Shown: positions 20,944-30,473 of the stretch, piece after piece | How positions within the stretch are numbered: position 1 is the stretch's first letter | Layout of the letters: each line of letters begins with the position of its first letter | Source: Candidatus Mediterraneibacter norfolkensis | Lineage (GTDB): Bacteria; Bacillota; Clostridia; Lachnospirales; Lachnospiraceae | Assembly (NCBI GenBank): GCA_019120615.1 | Contig: DWUT01000100.1 | Location: 1 to 50,932 of the forward strand | Reading direction: 5' to 3' | Length of the DNA stretch: 50,932 bases | Translations under genes and position numbers: made by a program | The notes under the pieces: generated by a model | The model's input: the letters and a program-made list of their open reading frames with translations, nothing else | The model's database searches: none | Told to the model about the DNA's origin: nothing

Positions 20944-20972
20944 TTGCCATTCCCCTGTGATTATAGTATACT
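20944..20972 (+). promoter_or_regulatory. Predicted sigma-70-type promoter for the pdu-like operon
   Basis: TTGCCA - 17 bp - TATACT, about 100 nt upstream of the pduC ATG. Confidence 0.65.
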
Positions 20973-21073
20973 TAGGATTAAGGATGCCCGATTGCGCACA
21001 TTGCGGCAATTCAGCCATGTCATTCGGGCGAAATGGAAAATCTGAAGAATGTTTCCATAAGGAGAAAACCATT

Positions 21074-22738
21074 ATGAAAAGATCAAAACGTATCGAAGCA
21101 CTGGACAGGCGTCCGGTCAATCTGGACGGTTACATTGACGAATGGCCGGAGATGGGATTTGTTGCGATGAGCAGTCCCTACGACCCGAAACCGTCTGTCA
21201 GAGTAGAAGGCGGGAAGATCGTCGAGCTCGACGGGAAGCAGCGTGACGACTTTGATTTTCTTGATCAGTTTATCGCTGATTATGCGATCAATGTGGAACG
21301 CGCCGAAACTTCCATGGCGGTTTCTTCCCTGGACATCGCGAGGATGATCGTGGATATCAATGTATCGCGAAAAGAGATCCTGGAACTGATATCAGGAATC
21401 ACCCCGGCAAAGATGACGGAGGTGATGAATCAGTTAAATGTCGTCGAGCTGATGATGGGTATGCAGAAGATCCGCGCAAGACGGACTCCCGGCAACCAGG
21501 CTCATATTACCAATCTGAAAGACGACCCGGTACAGATAGCGGCAGACGCTGCGGAGGGCGCGCTGAGAGGATTTGCGGAGGAGGAGACCACCATGGGCGT
21601 GGCGCGTTACGCACCCCTGAGCGCCATGGCGCTCCTCATCGGCTCCCAGGTTGGGCGGCCGGGCGTGCTCACTCAGTGCTCCGCGGAGGAAGCGACAGAA
21701 CTTGAACTGGGTATCCGCGGACTGACAACATACGCAGAGACCCTCTCTGTGTACGGCACGGAAAAAGTGTTTATCGACGGGGATGATACCCCCTATTCCA
21801 AAGCGTTCCTGAACTCCGCATATGCTTCCCGCGGTCTGAAAGTCCGCTTCACCTCCGGATCCGGTTCTGAGGTGCTTATGGGAAGCAGCGAAAAGAAGTC
21901 CATGCTCTACCTGGAGTGCCGCTGTCTCTTTGTCACCAAGGGTGCCGGCAGCCAGGGGATCCAGAACGGTTCTGTAAGCTGTATCGGAGTGACAGGGTCC
22001 GTCCCGGCAGGTATCCGGGAAGTCCTGGCAGAAAACCTTGTGGCAGCGCTCCTCGGACTGGAGTGCGCTTCCTCCAACGACCAGAGTTTCTCCAACTCGG
22101 ATATGAGGCGTACCGCCAGGACCATGCTGGAATTCCTTCCGGGAACAGATTTCATCTTTTCCGGATACGCGGCAGAGCCGAACTACGACAATATGTTTGC
22201 AGGCTCCAACTTCGACGCGGAGGATTTCGACGATTACAATGTCCTGCAGAGGGACATGCAGGTAGACGGCGGATTGAAGCCCGTCACTGAAGAAGAGGTG
22301 ATCCGGGTCCGCAATAAAGCTGCCCGGGCTGTACAGGCAGTCTTCCGCAATCTGGGGCTCTCTCCTGTCACGGACGAGCAGGTAGAAGCGGTCACTTACG
22401 CTCACGGAAGCAAGGACACGCTCCCCCGTGACGTCACGGCGGATCTGGCCGCTGCAGAGGATGTTCTGAAGCGCGGCATAACAGGCATTGACGTCGTAAA
22501 GGCACTGGCTGAGACCGGTTTTGAGGACGTTGCATCCAGCGTGCTGAACATGCTGAAGCAGCGCGTTGCCGGCGATTACATGCAGACCGCGGCGATCCTG
22601 GACAGAAACTTCCACGTCATGTCAGGCGTGAACACACCGAACGATTACATGGGCCCCGGAACGGGCTACCGGGTTGACGGCGAGCGCTGGGAAGAGATCA
22701 AAGACATCCCGCACCGCATCAATCCGTATGATATATAA
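21074..22738 (+). CDS. pduC: B12-dependent propanediol/glycerol dehydratase large subunit
   Basis: 554 aa from 'MKRSKRIEALDRRPVNLDGYIDEWPEMGFVAMSSPYDPKPSVRVEGGKIVELDGKQRDDFDFLDQFIADYAI'; RBS aggag upstream. Confidence 0.95.
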   Translation: MKRSKRIEALDRRPVNLDGYIDEWPEMGFVAMSSPYDPKPSVRVEGGKIVELDGKQRDDFDFLDQFIADYAINVERAETSMAVSSLDIARMIVDINVSRKEILELISGITPAKMTEVMNQLNVVELMMGMQKIRARRTPGNQAHITNLKDDPVQIAADAAEGALRGFAEEETTMGVARYAPLSAMALLIGSQVGRPGVLTQCSAEEATELELGIRGLTTYAETLSVYGTEKVFIDGDDTPYSKAFLNSAYASRGLKVRFTSGSGSEVLMGSSEKKSMLYLECRCLFVTKGAGSQGIQNGSVSCIGVTGSVPAGIREVLAENLVAALLGLECASSNDQSFSNSDMRRTARTMLEFLPGTDFIFSGYAAEPNYDNMFAGSNFDAEDFDDYNVLQRDMQVDGGLKPVTEEEVIRVRNKAARAVQAVFRNLGLSPVTDEQVEAVTYAHGSKDTLPRDVTADLAAAEDVLKRGITGIDVVKALAETGFEDVASSVLNMLKQRVAGDYMQTAAILDRNFHVMSGVNTPNDYMGPGTGYRVDGERWEEIKDIPHRINPYDI

Positions 22739-22753
22739 AAGGGGGAATCAGAC

Positions 22754-23428
22754 ATGCAGATCAGTGAAGATTTAATCCGGCAGATCACCAACGCGGTCCT
22801 GGATCAGATGTCCCACGGGGACTCCGGGGAGAGCGCCGGATCAGCCGCTTCCTTCCCGTCCCTTGCGGGAAGAGACCGCATCAACGAGGAGCATACTTCC
22901 TACGCCGATTACCCCAGAGCAAAAAAAGGGACTGACCCCAAAGAGGTCGTGATCGGAGTCGGAGCGGCATTCCAGAGGGAGATCAAGAAGACCATCTGCG
23001 GGATTCCGCTGGATGATGTACTCCGCAATGTGAAGGCGGGTATCGAGGAGGAGGGGATGGTCCCCAGAGTCGTAAAGATCCTCGACACCTCTGACGTATG
23101 TTTCATGGCGCTGGAGGCCGCAAAGCTTTCCGGTTCCGGCATCGGCATCGGCATTCAGTCCAAGGGAACGACCGTGATCCATCAGAGGGATCTCTATCCG
23201 CTCTCAAATCTTGAGCTGTTCCCCCAGGCGCCGCTCATGACTCTTGAGACATACCGACATATCGGTCAGAACGCGGCGAAATACGTAAAAGGGGAGCAGG
23301 TTGTCCCGATCCCCTGTGAGAATGACCCGATGTCCCGTCCGAGATATCAGGTAAAAGCAGCGATCATGCACATTGCAGAAACCGAACAGCTCGACCCCGA
23401 AGTCGGCGCTGTGGAATGGGAGGGATAA
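22754..23428 (+). CDS. pduD: Propanediol/glycerol dehydratase medium subunit
   Basis: '[83 protein letters not shown]' and operon context. Confidence 0.94.
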   Translation: MQISEDLIRQITNAVLDQMSHGDSGESAGSAASFPSLAGRDRINEEHTSYADYPRAKKGTDPKEVVIGVGAAFQREIKKTICGIPLDDVLRNVKAGIEEEGMVPRVVKILDTSDVCFMALEAAKLSGSGIGIGIQSKGTTVIHQRDLYPLSNLELFPQAPLMTLETYRHIGQNAAKYVKGEQVVPIPCENDPMSRPRYQVKAAIMHIAETEQLDPEVGAVEWEG

Positions 23429-23430
23429 GA

Positions 23431-23823
23431 ATGCAGTACCCTTTAGCTGAACACGAAAAAGACAATATCACATCAAAGACCGGCAAAAAATTTACCGACA
23501 TTACCCTCGATGAGGTGATGAAGGATCACATCGCGCCGGATGATATCAAGATATCCAAGGAAATCCTGAAAGCCCAGGGGCAGGTCGCACTTGAGGCGGG
23601 CAATGATCCGATGGAGAAAAATTTCGAGCGGGCAGCGGAACTTGTTGACGTTCCGGACGACGTTATACTGAAAATGTATGACAAACTGCGCCCCAACCGC
23701 TCGACAAAACTGGAACTCGTCATGATGGCTCAGGAGCTTCTTGAAAAATACAATGCGCGCAACTGTGCACGCCTTGTCATGGAAGCCGCTGAAGTGTATG
23801 AAAAGAGAGGGATCTTACTTTGA
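23431..23823 (+). CDS. pduE: Propanediol/glycerol dehydratase small subunit
   Basis: 'YPLAEHEKDNITSKTGKKFTDITLDEVMKDHIAPDDIKISKEILKAQGQVALEAG...NFERAAELVDVPDDVILKMYDKLRPNRST'. Confidence 0.93.
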   Translation: MQYPLAEHEKDNITSKTGKKFTDITLDEVMKDHIAPDDIKISKEILKAQGQVALEAGNDPMEKNFERAAELVDVPDDVILKMYDKLRPNRSTKLELVMMAQELLEKYNARNCARLVMEAAEVYEKRGILL

Positions 23824-25646
23824 GTTATATCGCAGGAGTTGACATCGGCAATTCTACAACCGAAGCCTGTGTCGGAGAGGTAACCCCTGACGGGAATCTC
23901 ACCTTTCTGACCAGCGCATCCTGCCCTACCACCGGCACCAAGGGAACTCTGGAGAACGTTCATTCCGTAAAGAACGCATTGAAACTGGCCATGGCACGGA
24001 TCGGAAGGGAAACATCGGATATTGATCTGATCCGTCTCAACGAGGCTGCCCCCGTGATCGGAGACACCGCCATGGAGACACTGACGGAAACGGTCATCAC
24101 AGATTCGTCCATGATCGGCCACAACCCTTCCACTCCTGCAGGAGCGGGACAGGCTGTGGGAGAGATCCTGCTGATCGAGAAGATCTCCCGGGCGGTTCCC
24201 GGAACCGATTATATCCTGGCCGCGTCCGCGGATCATTCCTATGAGGAGGTTGCCGCGGTGGTAAACCAGTACACGGAAGGGGAAGGTGCTCTCCATATCG
24301 TCGGGATCATCCTTCAGGCGGACGAGGCAGTCCTGGTGGAAAACCGGATCCATACAAAGGTTCCCATCATCGATGAGGTCCGCAGGATCGACCGTCTCCC
24401 CGACGGGGTTCCTGCCGCCATCGAAGTCGCTCTTCCCGGGCAGACGATCCGTATGCTTTCCAACCCTTACGGGATTGCCACGCTGTTGGGGCTTACCGCA
24501 GATGAGACCCGCACCGTAACCCCTATCGCGAAAAGCCTGATCGGCAAACGGAGCGCTGTTGTCCTGAAAACGCCGGGCGGAAACGTTCATGAAAATGTCC
24601 TTCCCGCCGGGGAGATCTATTTCCACGGTGATCAGGAAATCACCATCAGCCTGGACGAAGGCGCGGAGAAGATCATGGACGCAGAGTCAGAGGCGGGCGA
24701 TATCCGCGACATCAGCGGACAGCCCGACACCAACGTGGGAAATATGCTCGTCCGTATCCGAAAGGGAATGGGCGAACTGGACCGGACAGATCAGGCGGAT
24801 ATCCGCATCACGGACATCCTTGCGGTTGACACTCTTGCACCCGTCCTGATCTCGGGCGCGCTTGCGGGGGAGACCTGTCTGGAAAAAGCGGTAGGCATCG
24901 CCGCGATGGTAAAGACCCAGAAACTTCCCATGCAGGAGATCGCTCAGCGTCTGGAATCGGATCTGGGTACAGAAGTAAAAGTGGCCGGAGTGGAGGCTGT
25001 CATGGCAAGCCTCGGCGCCCTCACCACACCGGGGACAAAACTTCCCCTTGCCATCCTTGACATGGGAGGCGGATCCACAGACGCCGCTGTCGTTTCTGAT
25101 GAGGGACAGGTGACGCTGACCCACCAGGCAGGCGCCGGCGAGCTTGTATCCATGCTGATCGAGACAGAGCTGGGGCTGGGTGACAGGCACATTGCCGAAC
25201 AGATCAAAAAATATCCGCTTGCCAAAGTGGAAAGTCTGTTCCACATGCGCATGGAGAACGGGCAGATGACTTTCGTGGACGAATCCATTGATCCCCGTTT
25301 CTTCGGACGGGTTGTTCTTCTGACAGAAAAGGGGCTGATCCGCATCGAGCAGGAGATCCCCATGGAGAAGATCGTCCAGGTGCGCAGAGAAGCAAAGCGC
25401 AAAGTCTTCGTGACCAATGCATTCCGGGCGCTTGAAAAGGTCGCGCCGGATCATAATCTGAGAAACATTTCTACCGTAGTCCTCGTAGGAGGTTCCGCGG
25501 AAGATTTTGAAGTACCCGAGATGCTGATGGAAGAATTTGCCGACTACCGCATCGTCTGCGGACGCGGCAACATCCGCGGGAGCGAAGGCCCGAGAAACGC
25601 CGTCGCCACCGGACTTGTACTCTCCTATCTCGGGGAGCGTTCATAA
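23820..25646 (+). CDS. pduG: Diol/glycerol dehydratase reactivase large subunit (TTG start, overlaps the pduE stop)
   Basis: 'SYIAGVDIGNSTTEACVGEV...' actin-like ATPase fold and 'LAILDMGGGSTDAAVVSDEG'. Confidence 0.94.
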   Translation: MSYIAGVDIGNSTTEACVGEVTPDGNLTFLTSASCPTTGTKGTLENVHSVKNALKLAMARIGRETSDIDLIRLNEAAPVIGDTAMETLTETVITDSSMIGHNPSTPAGAGQAVGEILLIEKISRAVPGTDYILAASADHSYEEVAAVVNQYTEGEGALHIVGIILQADEAVLVENRIHTKVPIIDEVRRIDRLPDGVPAAIEVALPGQTIRMLSNPYGIATLLGLTADETRTVTPIAKSLIGKRSAVVLKTPGGNVHENVLPAGEIYFHGDQEITISLDEGAEKIMDAESEAGDIRDISGQPDTNVGNMLVRIRKGMGELDRTDQADIRITDILAVDTLAPVLISGALAGETCLEKAVGIAAMVKTQKLPMQEIAQRLESDLGTEVKVAGVEAVMASLGALTTPGTKLPLAILDMGGGSTDAAVVSDEGQVTLTHQAGAGELVSMLIETELGLGDRHIAEQIKKYPLAKVESLFHMRMENGQMTFVDESIDPRFFGRVVLLTEKGLIRIEQEIPMEKIVQVRREAKRKVFVTNAFRALEKVAPDHNLRNISTVVLVGGSAEDFEVPEMLMEEFADYRIVCGRGNIRGSEGPRNAVATGLVLSYLGERS

Positions 25647-25672
25647 AGCATATCAAAGGGGAAAGGAGCCGG

Positions 25673-26029
25673 ATGTCAATGGCTATGGTTGTAAAGAGAC
25701 CGTCCATATTTATCTACACACATGAAGCGGACCCGGCTGTCCTTAAAGAAGTCTGTGCCGGGATCGAAGAGGAAGGCGTCTTCTATGACACCACAGAGAT
25801 GCCGGACGAGTGTATGGAAAAACTAGCATATAAGGCAGCCCGTGATTCCATGCTGGGTTCCGGGATCGGGATCTTCGGAACCGCCATATGTCTGAAGATG
25901 CGCGGACTGGAAAAAGGGAAAAATATCGAAAGCTATCTGCATCCAGACAAAAGGCAGTGCCGCAATGTGGGCGCGAACAGTGCCCGTGCCATCAAGAAAC
26001 TGCCGTTTAAGGAGGAATACGGAATATGA
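25673..26029 (+). CDS. pduH: Diol/glycerol dehydratase reactivase small subunit
   Basis: 118 aa; 'KRPSIFIYTHEADPAVLKEVCAGIEEEGVFYDT...LGSGIGIFGTAICLKMRGLEKGKNIESY'. Confidence 0.9.
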   Translation: MSMAMVVKRPSIFIYTHEADPAVLKEVCAGIEEEGVFYDTTEMPDECMEKLAYKAARDSMLGSGIGIFGTAICLKMRGLEKGKNIESYLHPDKRQCRNVGANSARAIKKLPFKEEYGI

Positions 26030-26586
26030 ATATCTATACAAAACACGGCGACCGGGGAACGACCTCCCTGGCAAACGGGATGAGTGTTTCCAAGTCGGAT
26101 GACCGGATCGAGCTGCTGGGCACCATCGACGAGCTGAACAGCCATATCGGGCTGGCCAAGGTCCTTGCCGATGCTTCCCTGAAGGAACGCCTTTCTCATA
26201 TCCAGCGAAATCTGATGCAGATCATGGCGGGAGTGGCAGATCCACGCAATCTGGATTACCGTTTCAGCCAGGATGAGACCTCCGCTCTGGAGGATGAGAT
26301 CGATCAGATCGAGAACTCCTTCCCCCGCGCGAAAGAGTTCGTCCTGTACGGCGGGTGCGAACTTTCCGCAAGGCTGGATGTAGCGCGTGCAGTGGCGCGG
26401 CGCTCTGAGAGACGGTTCCGTAAGGTGGAGCAGAACTACGGCGCTGACGCCAGAGCAATGCAGTATGTAAACCGTCTTTCCGATTACCTTTACATGTGCG
26501 CCAGATATGCGGATTACCGCGTGCAGAATGAAAAAAACGACCAGATCCAGGATCAGGTCGTTCGGAATATCATGAAAGGGCTCTGA
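26026..26586 (+). CDS. pduO: PduO-type ATP:cob(I)alamin adenosyltransferase
   Basis: 'MNIYTKHGDRGTTSLANGMSVSKSDDRIELLGTIDELNSHIGLAK...GGCELSARLDVARAVARRSERR...YVNRLSDYLYMCARYAD'. Confidence 0.95.
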   Translation: MNIYTKHGDRGTTSLANGMSVSKSDDRIELLGTIDELNSHIGLAKVLADASLKERLSHIQRNLMQIMAGVADPRNLDYRFSQDETSALEDEIDQIENSFPRAKEFVLYGGCELSARLDVARAVARRSERRFRKVEQNYGADARAMQYVNRLSDYLYMCARYADYRVQNEKNDQIQDQVVRNIMKGL

Positions 26587-26614
26587 CAAAGCCTTAAGAG
26601 ATGAGACGTCAAAC

Positions 26615-26672
26615 ATATCCCCCGGGGGCTGAAGTACACTTTCTCCTTCCTCAGCTCCGGGGGATATTTTTA
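26615..26672 (+). terminator. Rho-independent terminator after pduO
   Basis: atatcccccgggggctga / tcagctccgggggatat followed by TTTTTA. Confidence 0.85.
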
Positions 26673-26685
26673 TGCCTTTTATTCC

Positions 26686-27522
26686 CTAAAGCTTTCGAAA
26701 AACTGGTTTTCTCCTCTCAAATACCGTGTAATATCGGAAACCGCATTCTTTCAGTATCTCCTCCGCCTTGTCAAAATCATAGGCGATATGCTCCGGCTTG
26801 TGGGCGTCAGCGCCCACTGTAATGATCTCTCCGCCCAGCTCATGATACCGTTTTATTATGTCAGGGTGGGGATTGCAGAACCCAAGTCCGTATTTGAATC
26901 CTCCGGTATTCAGTTCGATTCCTTTCCCCATCTCGATGACTTTCTTCAGGACCGCATCAATCTCATCCGCAAACTTCCGGTAAGAATAATGCTTTTCCTT
27001 CTCTCTTCCGTAGCGCACCACATAGTCGATATGCCCCAGAACATCGAAATCTTTGATGGCTTCCAGATCCGTCAGGGTCTCCCGGAACGTCTCCGCATAT
27101 GCCTCCTCATCCGTCCTCCCCTCAAAGAGTTCTCCATAATAGGGGTCAAGACCGTGTACAAGGTGGACCGAACCAATGACAAAGTCAAAAGGATACTTCT
27201 CTGTCAGTCCCCTGTAAAAACCGCCCAGATGGGGCTGCAGTCCGATCTCGATCCCGGTACGGATCGTGATTCGGTCCCTGTACTCCTCTTTTAGTCCGGC
27301 AAGCGTCCGGCAGTATTCCTCCGGGTCAAAGACAAATGGGATTCCTTCGATGTCCGGCACTTCCGGGTAATCTTTGTCGTAGTGATCCGTAAGACAGATT
27401 TCACGTAGTCCTTTCTGTATTGAGCCCTCGATCATGCTCCTTACCGGGGCTTCACTGTCTGATGAAAATTCTGTATGCATGTGGCAGTCGCTCTGTATCA
27501 TATCGTTTCCTCCCGTTTTCAT
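26686..27522 (-). CDS. PHP-domain histidinol-phosphatase (HisJ-type)
   Basis: 'SDCHMHTEFSSDSEAPVRSMIEGSIQKGLREICLTDHYD', 'GIEIGLQPHLGGFYR', 'FDVLGHIDYVVRYG', 'ELGGEIITVGADAHKPEHI'. Confidence 0.88.
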   Translation of the reverse strand: MKTGGNDMIQSDCHMHTEFSSDSEAPVRSMIEGSIQKGLREICLTDHYDKDYPEVPDIEGIPFVFDPEEYCRTLAGLKEEYRDRITIRTGIEIGLQPHLGGFYRGLTEKYPFDFVIGSVHLVHGLDPYYGELFEGRTDEEAYAETFRETLTDLEAIKDFDVLGHIDYVVRYGREKEKHYSYRKFADEIDAVLKKVIEMGKGIELNTGGFKYGLGFCNPHPDIIKRYHELGGEIITVGADAHKPEHIAYDFDKAEEILKECGFRYYTVFERRKPVFRKL

Positions 27523-27532
27523 TCCTTTTCTA

Positions 27533-28537
27533 TTATAACAGAGGACTCCTCAGAAAAACAGGATTGCTCCATGCGGTTTTTCCATTTTTATCTGTACATT
27601 TTACCCGCACATATGTCTCGTGGCCTTTAAGTTCATACTCTCCATGATCGATCGTCTCATCGCAGGAACCACACACACAGGAAGTTCCGTCATTGATGTC
27701 ATTACCTGCTATAAAGTCGATCCGATAAACATCGCTGCATTTCACATATGCCACTCCGCCGCGGATCCCCCAGTCATAGATCTCCGGCCCCGATGACGAA
27801 TAATAATTTCCGGAAAGCATATTCTGAACGATGTCCTCATGCGTCAGCTTTTCCGCCTTTACAACGATCCATCCTCCACAGGCGTCGTCAAACAGCCCCT
27901 CGTTATGGTTGTCATCTGACGCAAATCCGAAAACCTTTTTTCCTTCGCGCAGCATCACATCCCAGTATGTCTCGTCATACCCTGTGTTGCTCTCATTCAC
28001 TGTATTATAGTTAAAGATCTCCAGCGCCCAGATTCCTTTTGTGTTGATAAACTCCGATTCTCTCACCCGTGACCAGATCGGATGATTGTAAGTTGCTATC
28101 ATTCCCCTCTTTAGCATTTCGTCTGCAAGCTCCTGTGCCACAGCCGCGCCGTCCCACTCTCCGTAATATTTCAGCACCGGATGGAGCTCATTGTGCTCAT
28201 ATAACGGCATGGAGGCATTCCTTACCATTTCCTCCGTTCCCAGTATCCCGTGGATATGGTGTACTTTCTTTTTGCGTCCTGAACCGTCTCCCTCATAAAG
28301 GACTGCGGACGCCTCCAGTCCGGGAAGTATAATAAATTCCTCACAGTCAAACTGTTCCCTATAATCCGTATATTTGTCATGCTCTGAAAAACACAGAAAA
28401 TGGTACCCGTGTTTCCTGAACAGTTTTACCGCTTCCTCCGGAGTAAGTCTTCCGTCAGAATTCACCGTATGGCTGTGCAGATTGCCTTTATACCAGCTCC
28501 CTTTTTCCGAAAATCCCCGAATCGTCATCTTCTCCAT
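27533..28537 (-). CDS. PHP/CehA-McbA-like metallohydrolase
   Basis: 'WYKGNLHSHTVNSDGRLTPEEAVKLFRKHGYHFLCFSEHDKYTD', 'ATYNHPIWSRV', 'FGFASDDNHNEG'. Confidence 0.8.
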   Translation of the reverse strand: MEKMTIRGFSEKGSWYKGNLHSHTVNSDGRLTPEEAVKLFRKHGYHFLCFSEHDKYTDYREQFDCEEFIILPGLEASAVLYEGDGSGRKKKVHHIHGILGTEEMVRNASMPLYEHNELHPVLKYYGEWDGAAVAQELADEMLKRGMIATYNHPIWSRVRESEFINTKGIWALEIFNYNTVNESNTGYDETYWDVMLREGKKVFGFASDDNHNEGLFDDACGGWIVVKAEKLTHEDIVQNMLSGNYYSSSGPEIYDWGIRGGVAYVKCSDVYRIDFIAGNDINDGTSCVCGSCDETIDHGEYELKGHETYVRVKCTDKNGKTAWSNPVFLRSPLL

Positions 28538-28656
28538 TTTCCCTCCTGCTGATGCGGGACGTGGCAGAACTCATTTCCACTGCGTCCCAGATCAAATTTT
28601 CCTGTATTCCTGTTTGTCTTTTTCTATGTTCCGATTCTCTCCTGATCTCAATCCGC

Positions 28657-29661
28657 TTACAGCCGTACGCAGTTGTGATCAGAAACACCGATATTGAGTC
28701 TGTCCCCAATATTATACATTGATATGCTTCTGAAAAGAACATCTGCGTATACTTCTACGTCGTTTATATTGATCGTATAACGCAGCACATTCCCCCGGGG
28801 AACCGAATCCGTGATAACCCCCTGCATACAGTAGTCTTCTGTTGTGATCTCGTTTCTTGACAGGAAAAATGTCTCCGGGCGTATCGCAATCTGCCCATCC
28901 TTCCATTTCTTCCCCGTTATAAGTTCCATTGCCCGGGAGTCAAGGATATTGTAGTTTCCGATAAAACCTGCCGCAAACGACGTCACCGGTTTTGTATAAA
29001 CCTCCACAGGACTTCCGGACTGCTCAATCTTTCCTTCATGGAACAGATGGATCACATCTGACATAACCATTGCCTCATCCTGATCGTGTGTTACAAACAC
29101 AGATGTAAACCCTAATTCTTTATGTATCCTGCGAATACTTGTCTGAAGAGATTTCCTCAGTTTTGCGTCGATCGCGCTCAAAGGCTCATCCAGAAGAAGA
29201 ACCTTTGGCTGCATTACGATCCCTCTTGCAAGGGCAACTCTCTGCTGCTGACCTCCGGAAAGATTAGCGGGATATTCCTTTTCTTTTCCTTTCAGTTCCA
29301 CCATATCAATCGCATCTTTCACACGTCTGCTGATTTCTGAATTATCCAGCTTCTGGAGTTTCAGACCGAAAGACAGGTTCTCTTCCACCGTCATATTCGG
29401 AAAGAGACTGTACTGCTGAAATACCATTCCTATGTTGCGGTCTTTGGGATCCTTGTTTGTTATATCCTCTCCATCCAGCATGATCTGCCCGCCGGAAATC
29501 TGTTCCAGACCCGCAAGACAGCGGAGCAGCGTACTCTTTCCGCACCCCGAAGGTCCAAGCAGCGTGACAAAGTCTCCTTTGTTTATTTCCAGGTTGATCC
29601 CCTTTAAAACGTGATTATCACCATAGTACTTATCAATATTTTTAAATTCTATATAAGCCAT
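28657..29661 (-). CDS. ABC transporter ATP-binding protein (PotA/PhnT-like)
   Basis: Walker A 'GPSGCGKSTLLRCLAG', signature 'LSGGQQQRVALARG', Walker B 'VLLLDEPLSAID', C-terminal TOBE-like region. Confidence 0.93.
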   Translation of the reverse strand: MAYIEFKNIDKYYGDNHVLKGINLEINKGDFVTLLGPSGCGKSTLLRCLAGLEQISGGQIMLDGEDITNKDPKDRNIGMVFQQYSLFPNMTVEENLSFGLKLQKLDNSEISRRVKDAIDMVELKGKEKEYPANLSGGQQQRVALARGIVMQPKVLLLDEPLSAIDAKLRKSLQTSIRRIHKELGFTSVFVTHDQDEAMVMSDVIHLFHEGKIEQSGSPVEVYTKPVTSFAAGFIGNYNILDSRAMELITGKKWKDGQIAIRPETFFLSRNEITTEDYCMQGVITDSVPRGNVLRYTININDVEVYADVLFRSISMYNIGDRLNIGVSDHNCVRL

Positions 29662-29666
29662 TTTCT

Positions 29667-30473
29667 CTACCTATCCTTTCCGTCTTTTCCCCTCGACTGC
29701 AGGAAAAAGGCGCACGCCGAGATGATCAGTGTTACAAGAAACAGTATAACAATAACCGCGCAGGTTCTCTGTCCGGACTTTTTCATAACATCGTACAGAT
29801 ACATCTGAGCTGTCATAAAGCGCCCTCCTGCCAGCGTGTTAATAATAACAAAATCGCCAAATACGATCGCCATGGCAAGCATGACAGAAACGGTAACTCC
29901 GCTCATAATATTGGGAATTACAACACGAAAAAAGGCATAGAACCTGCTGGCGCCCAGCATTTGAGCCGCCTCAATCAGGCGGGACGCACCGACTCCGTTC
30001 AGGTTATTGCGTATTCCCTGATAGACATAAGGCAGTATCACTACCATATAAGTTGCGATCAGCATAAACATTCTGTCCCCAAAAGGTTCCGGGGCACCGC
30101 TGTACAGCGACAGCACACAGATCGGAAGAATCACTCCCTGTATGGCGTATGGAATCGTACACAGGATCTGGATCATTTTATCCCACTCCGGATGATATAC
30201 GCCTACAACATACATTGCCAGAAGTACAAATACTGTACAAAGTATAATCGGCACAATAGAAATGATGACAGTCCTCCCCACCGCCTTCCAGAACAGCGGA
30301 TCCGTAAAAAGCTCAGTATAAGCGCTCAGTGTAAATCCCCCAGGCACCACATCAATCCATTCCCGAAAGAGCGAATAGATCAGAGTCATTACCAGAGGAA
30401 GAAGCAGGTACGCTATTATTACCACGATCGCGATCTTTGCTCCGATATGTTTCTTGTTCTTCTGTGCGTTCAT
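29667..30473 (-). CDS. ABC transporter permease (PotC/PhnV-like)
   Basis: Multi-TM protein with EAA-loop-like 'ASRLIEAAQMLGASRFYAFFRVVIPNI'. Confidence 0.9.
   Translation of the reverse strand: MNAQKNKKHIGAKIAIVVIIAYLLLPLVMTLIYSLFREWIDVVPGGFTLSAYTELFTDPLFWKAVGRTVIISIVPIILCTVFVLLAMYVVGVYHPEWDKMIQILCTIPYAIQGVILPICVLSLYSGAPEPFGDRMFMLIATYMVVILPYVYQGIRNNLNGVGASRLIEAAQMLGASRFYAFFRVVIPNIMSGVTVSVMLAMAIVFGDFVIINTLAGGRFMTAQMYLYDVMKKSGQRTCAVIVILFLVTLIISACAFFLQSRGKDGKDR

Noticed and set aside
20770-21073. Cobalamin riboswitch upstream of pduC
   Set aside because: Expected B12-box/conserved core was not found by eye in this AT-rich leader.
21434-22615. 393-aa minus-strand ORF opposite pduC
   Set aside because: Fully antisense to a highly conserved dehydratase subunit, with no domain signal.
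23730-24626. 298-aa minus-strand ORF opposite pduE/pduG
   Set aside because: Antisense shadow ORF of a conserved gene.
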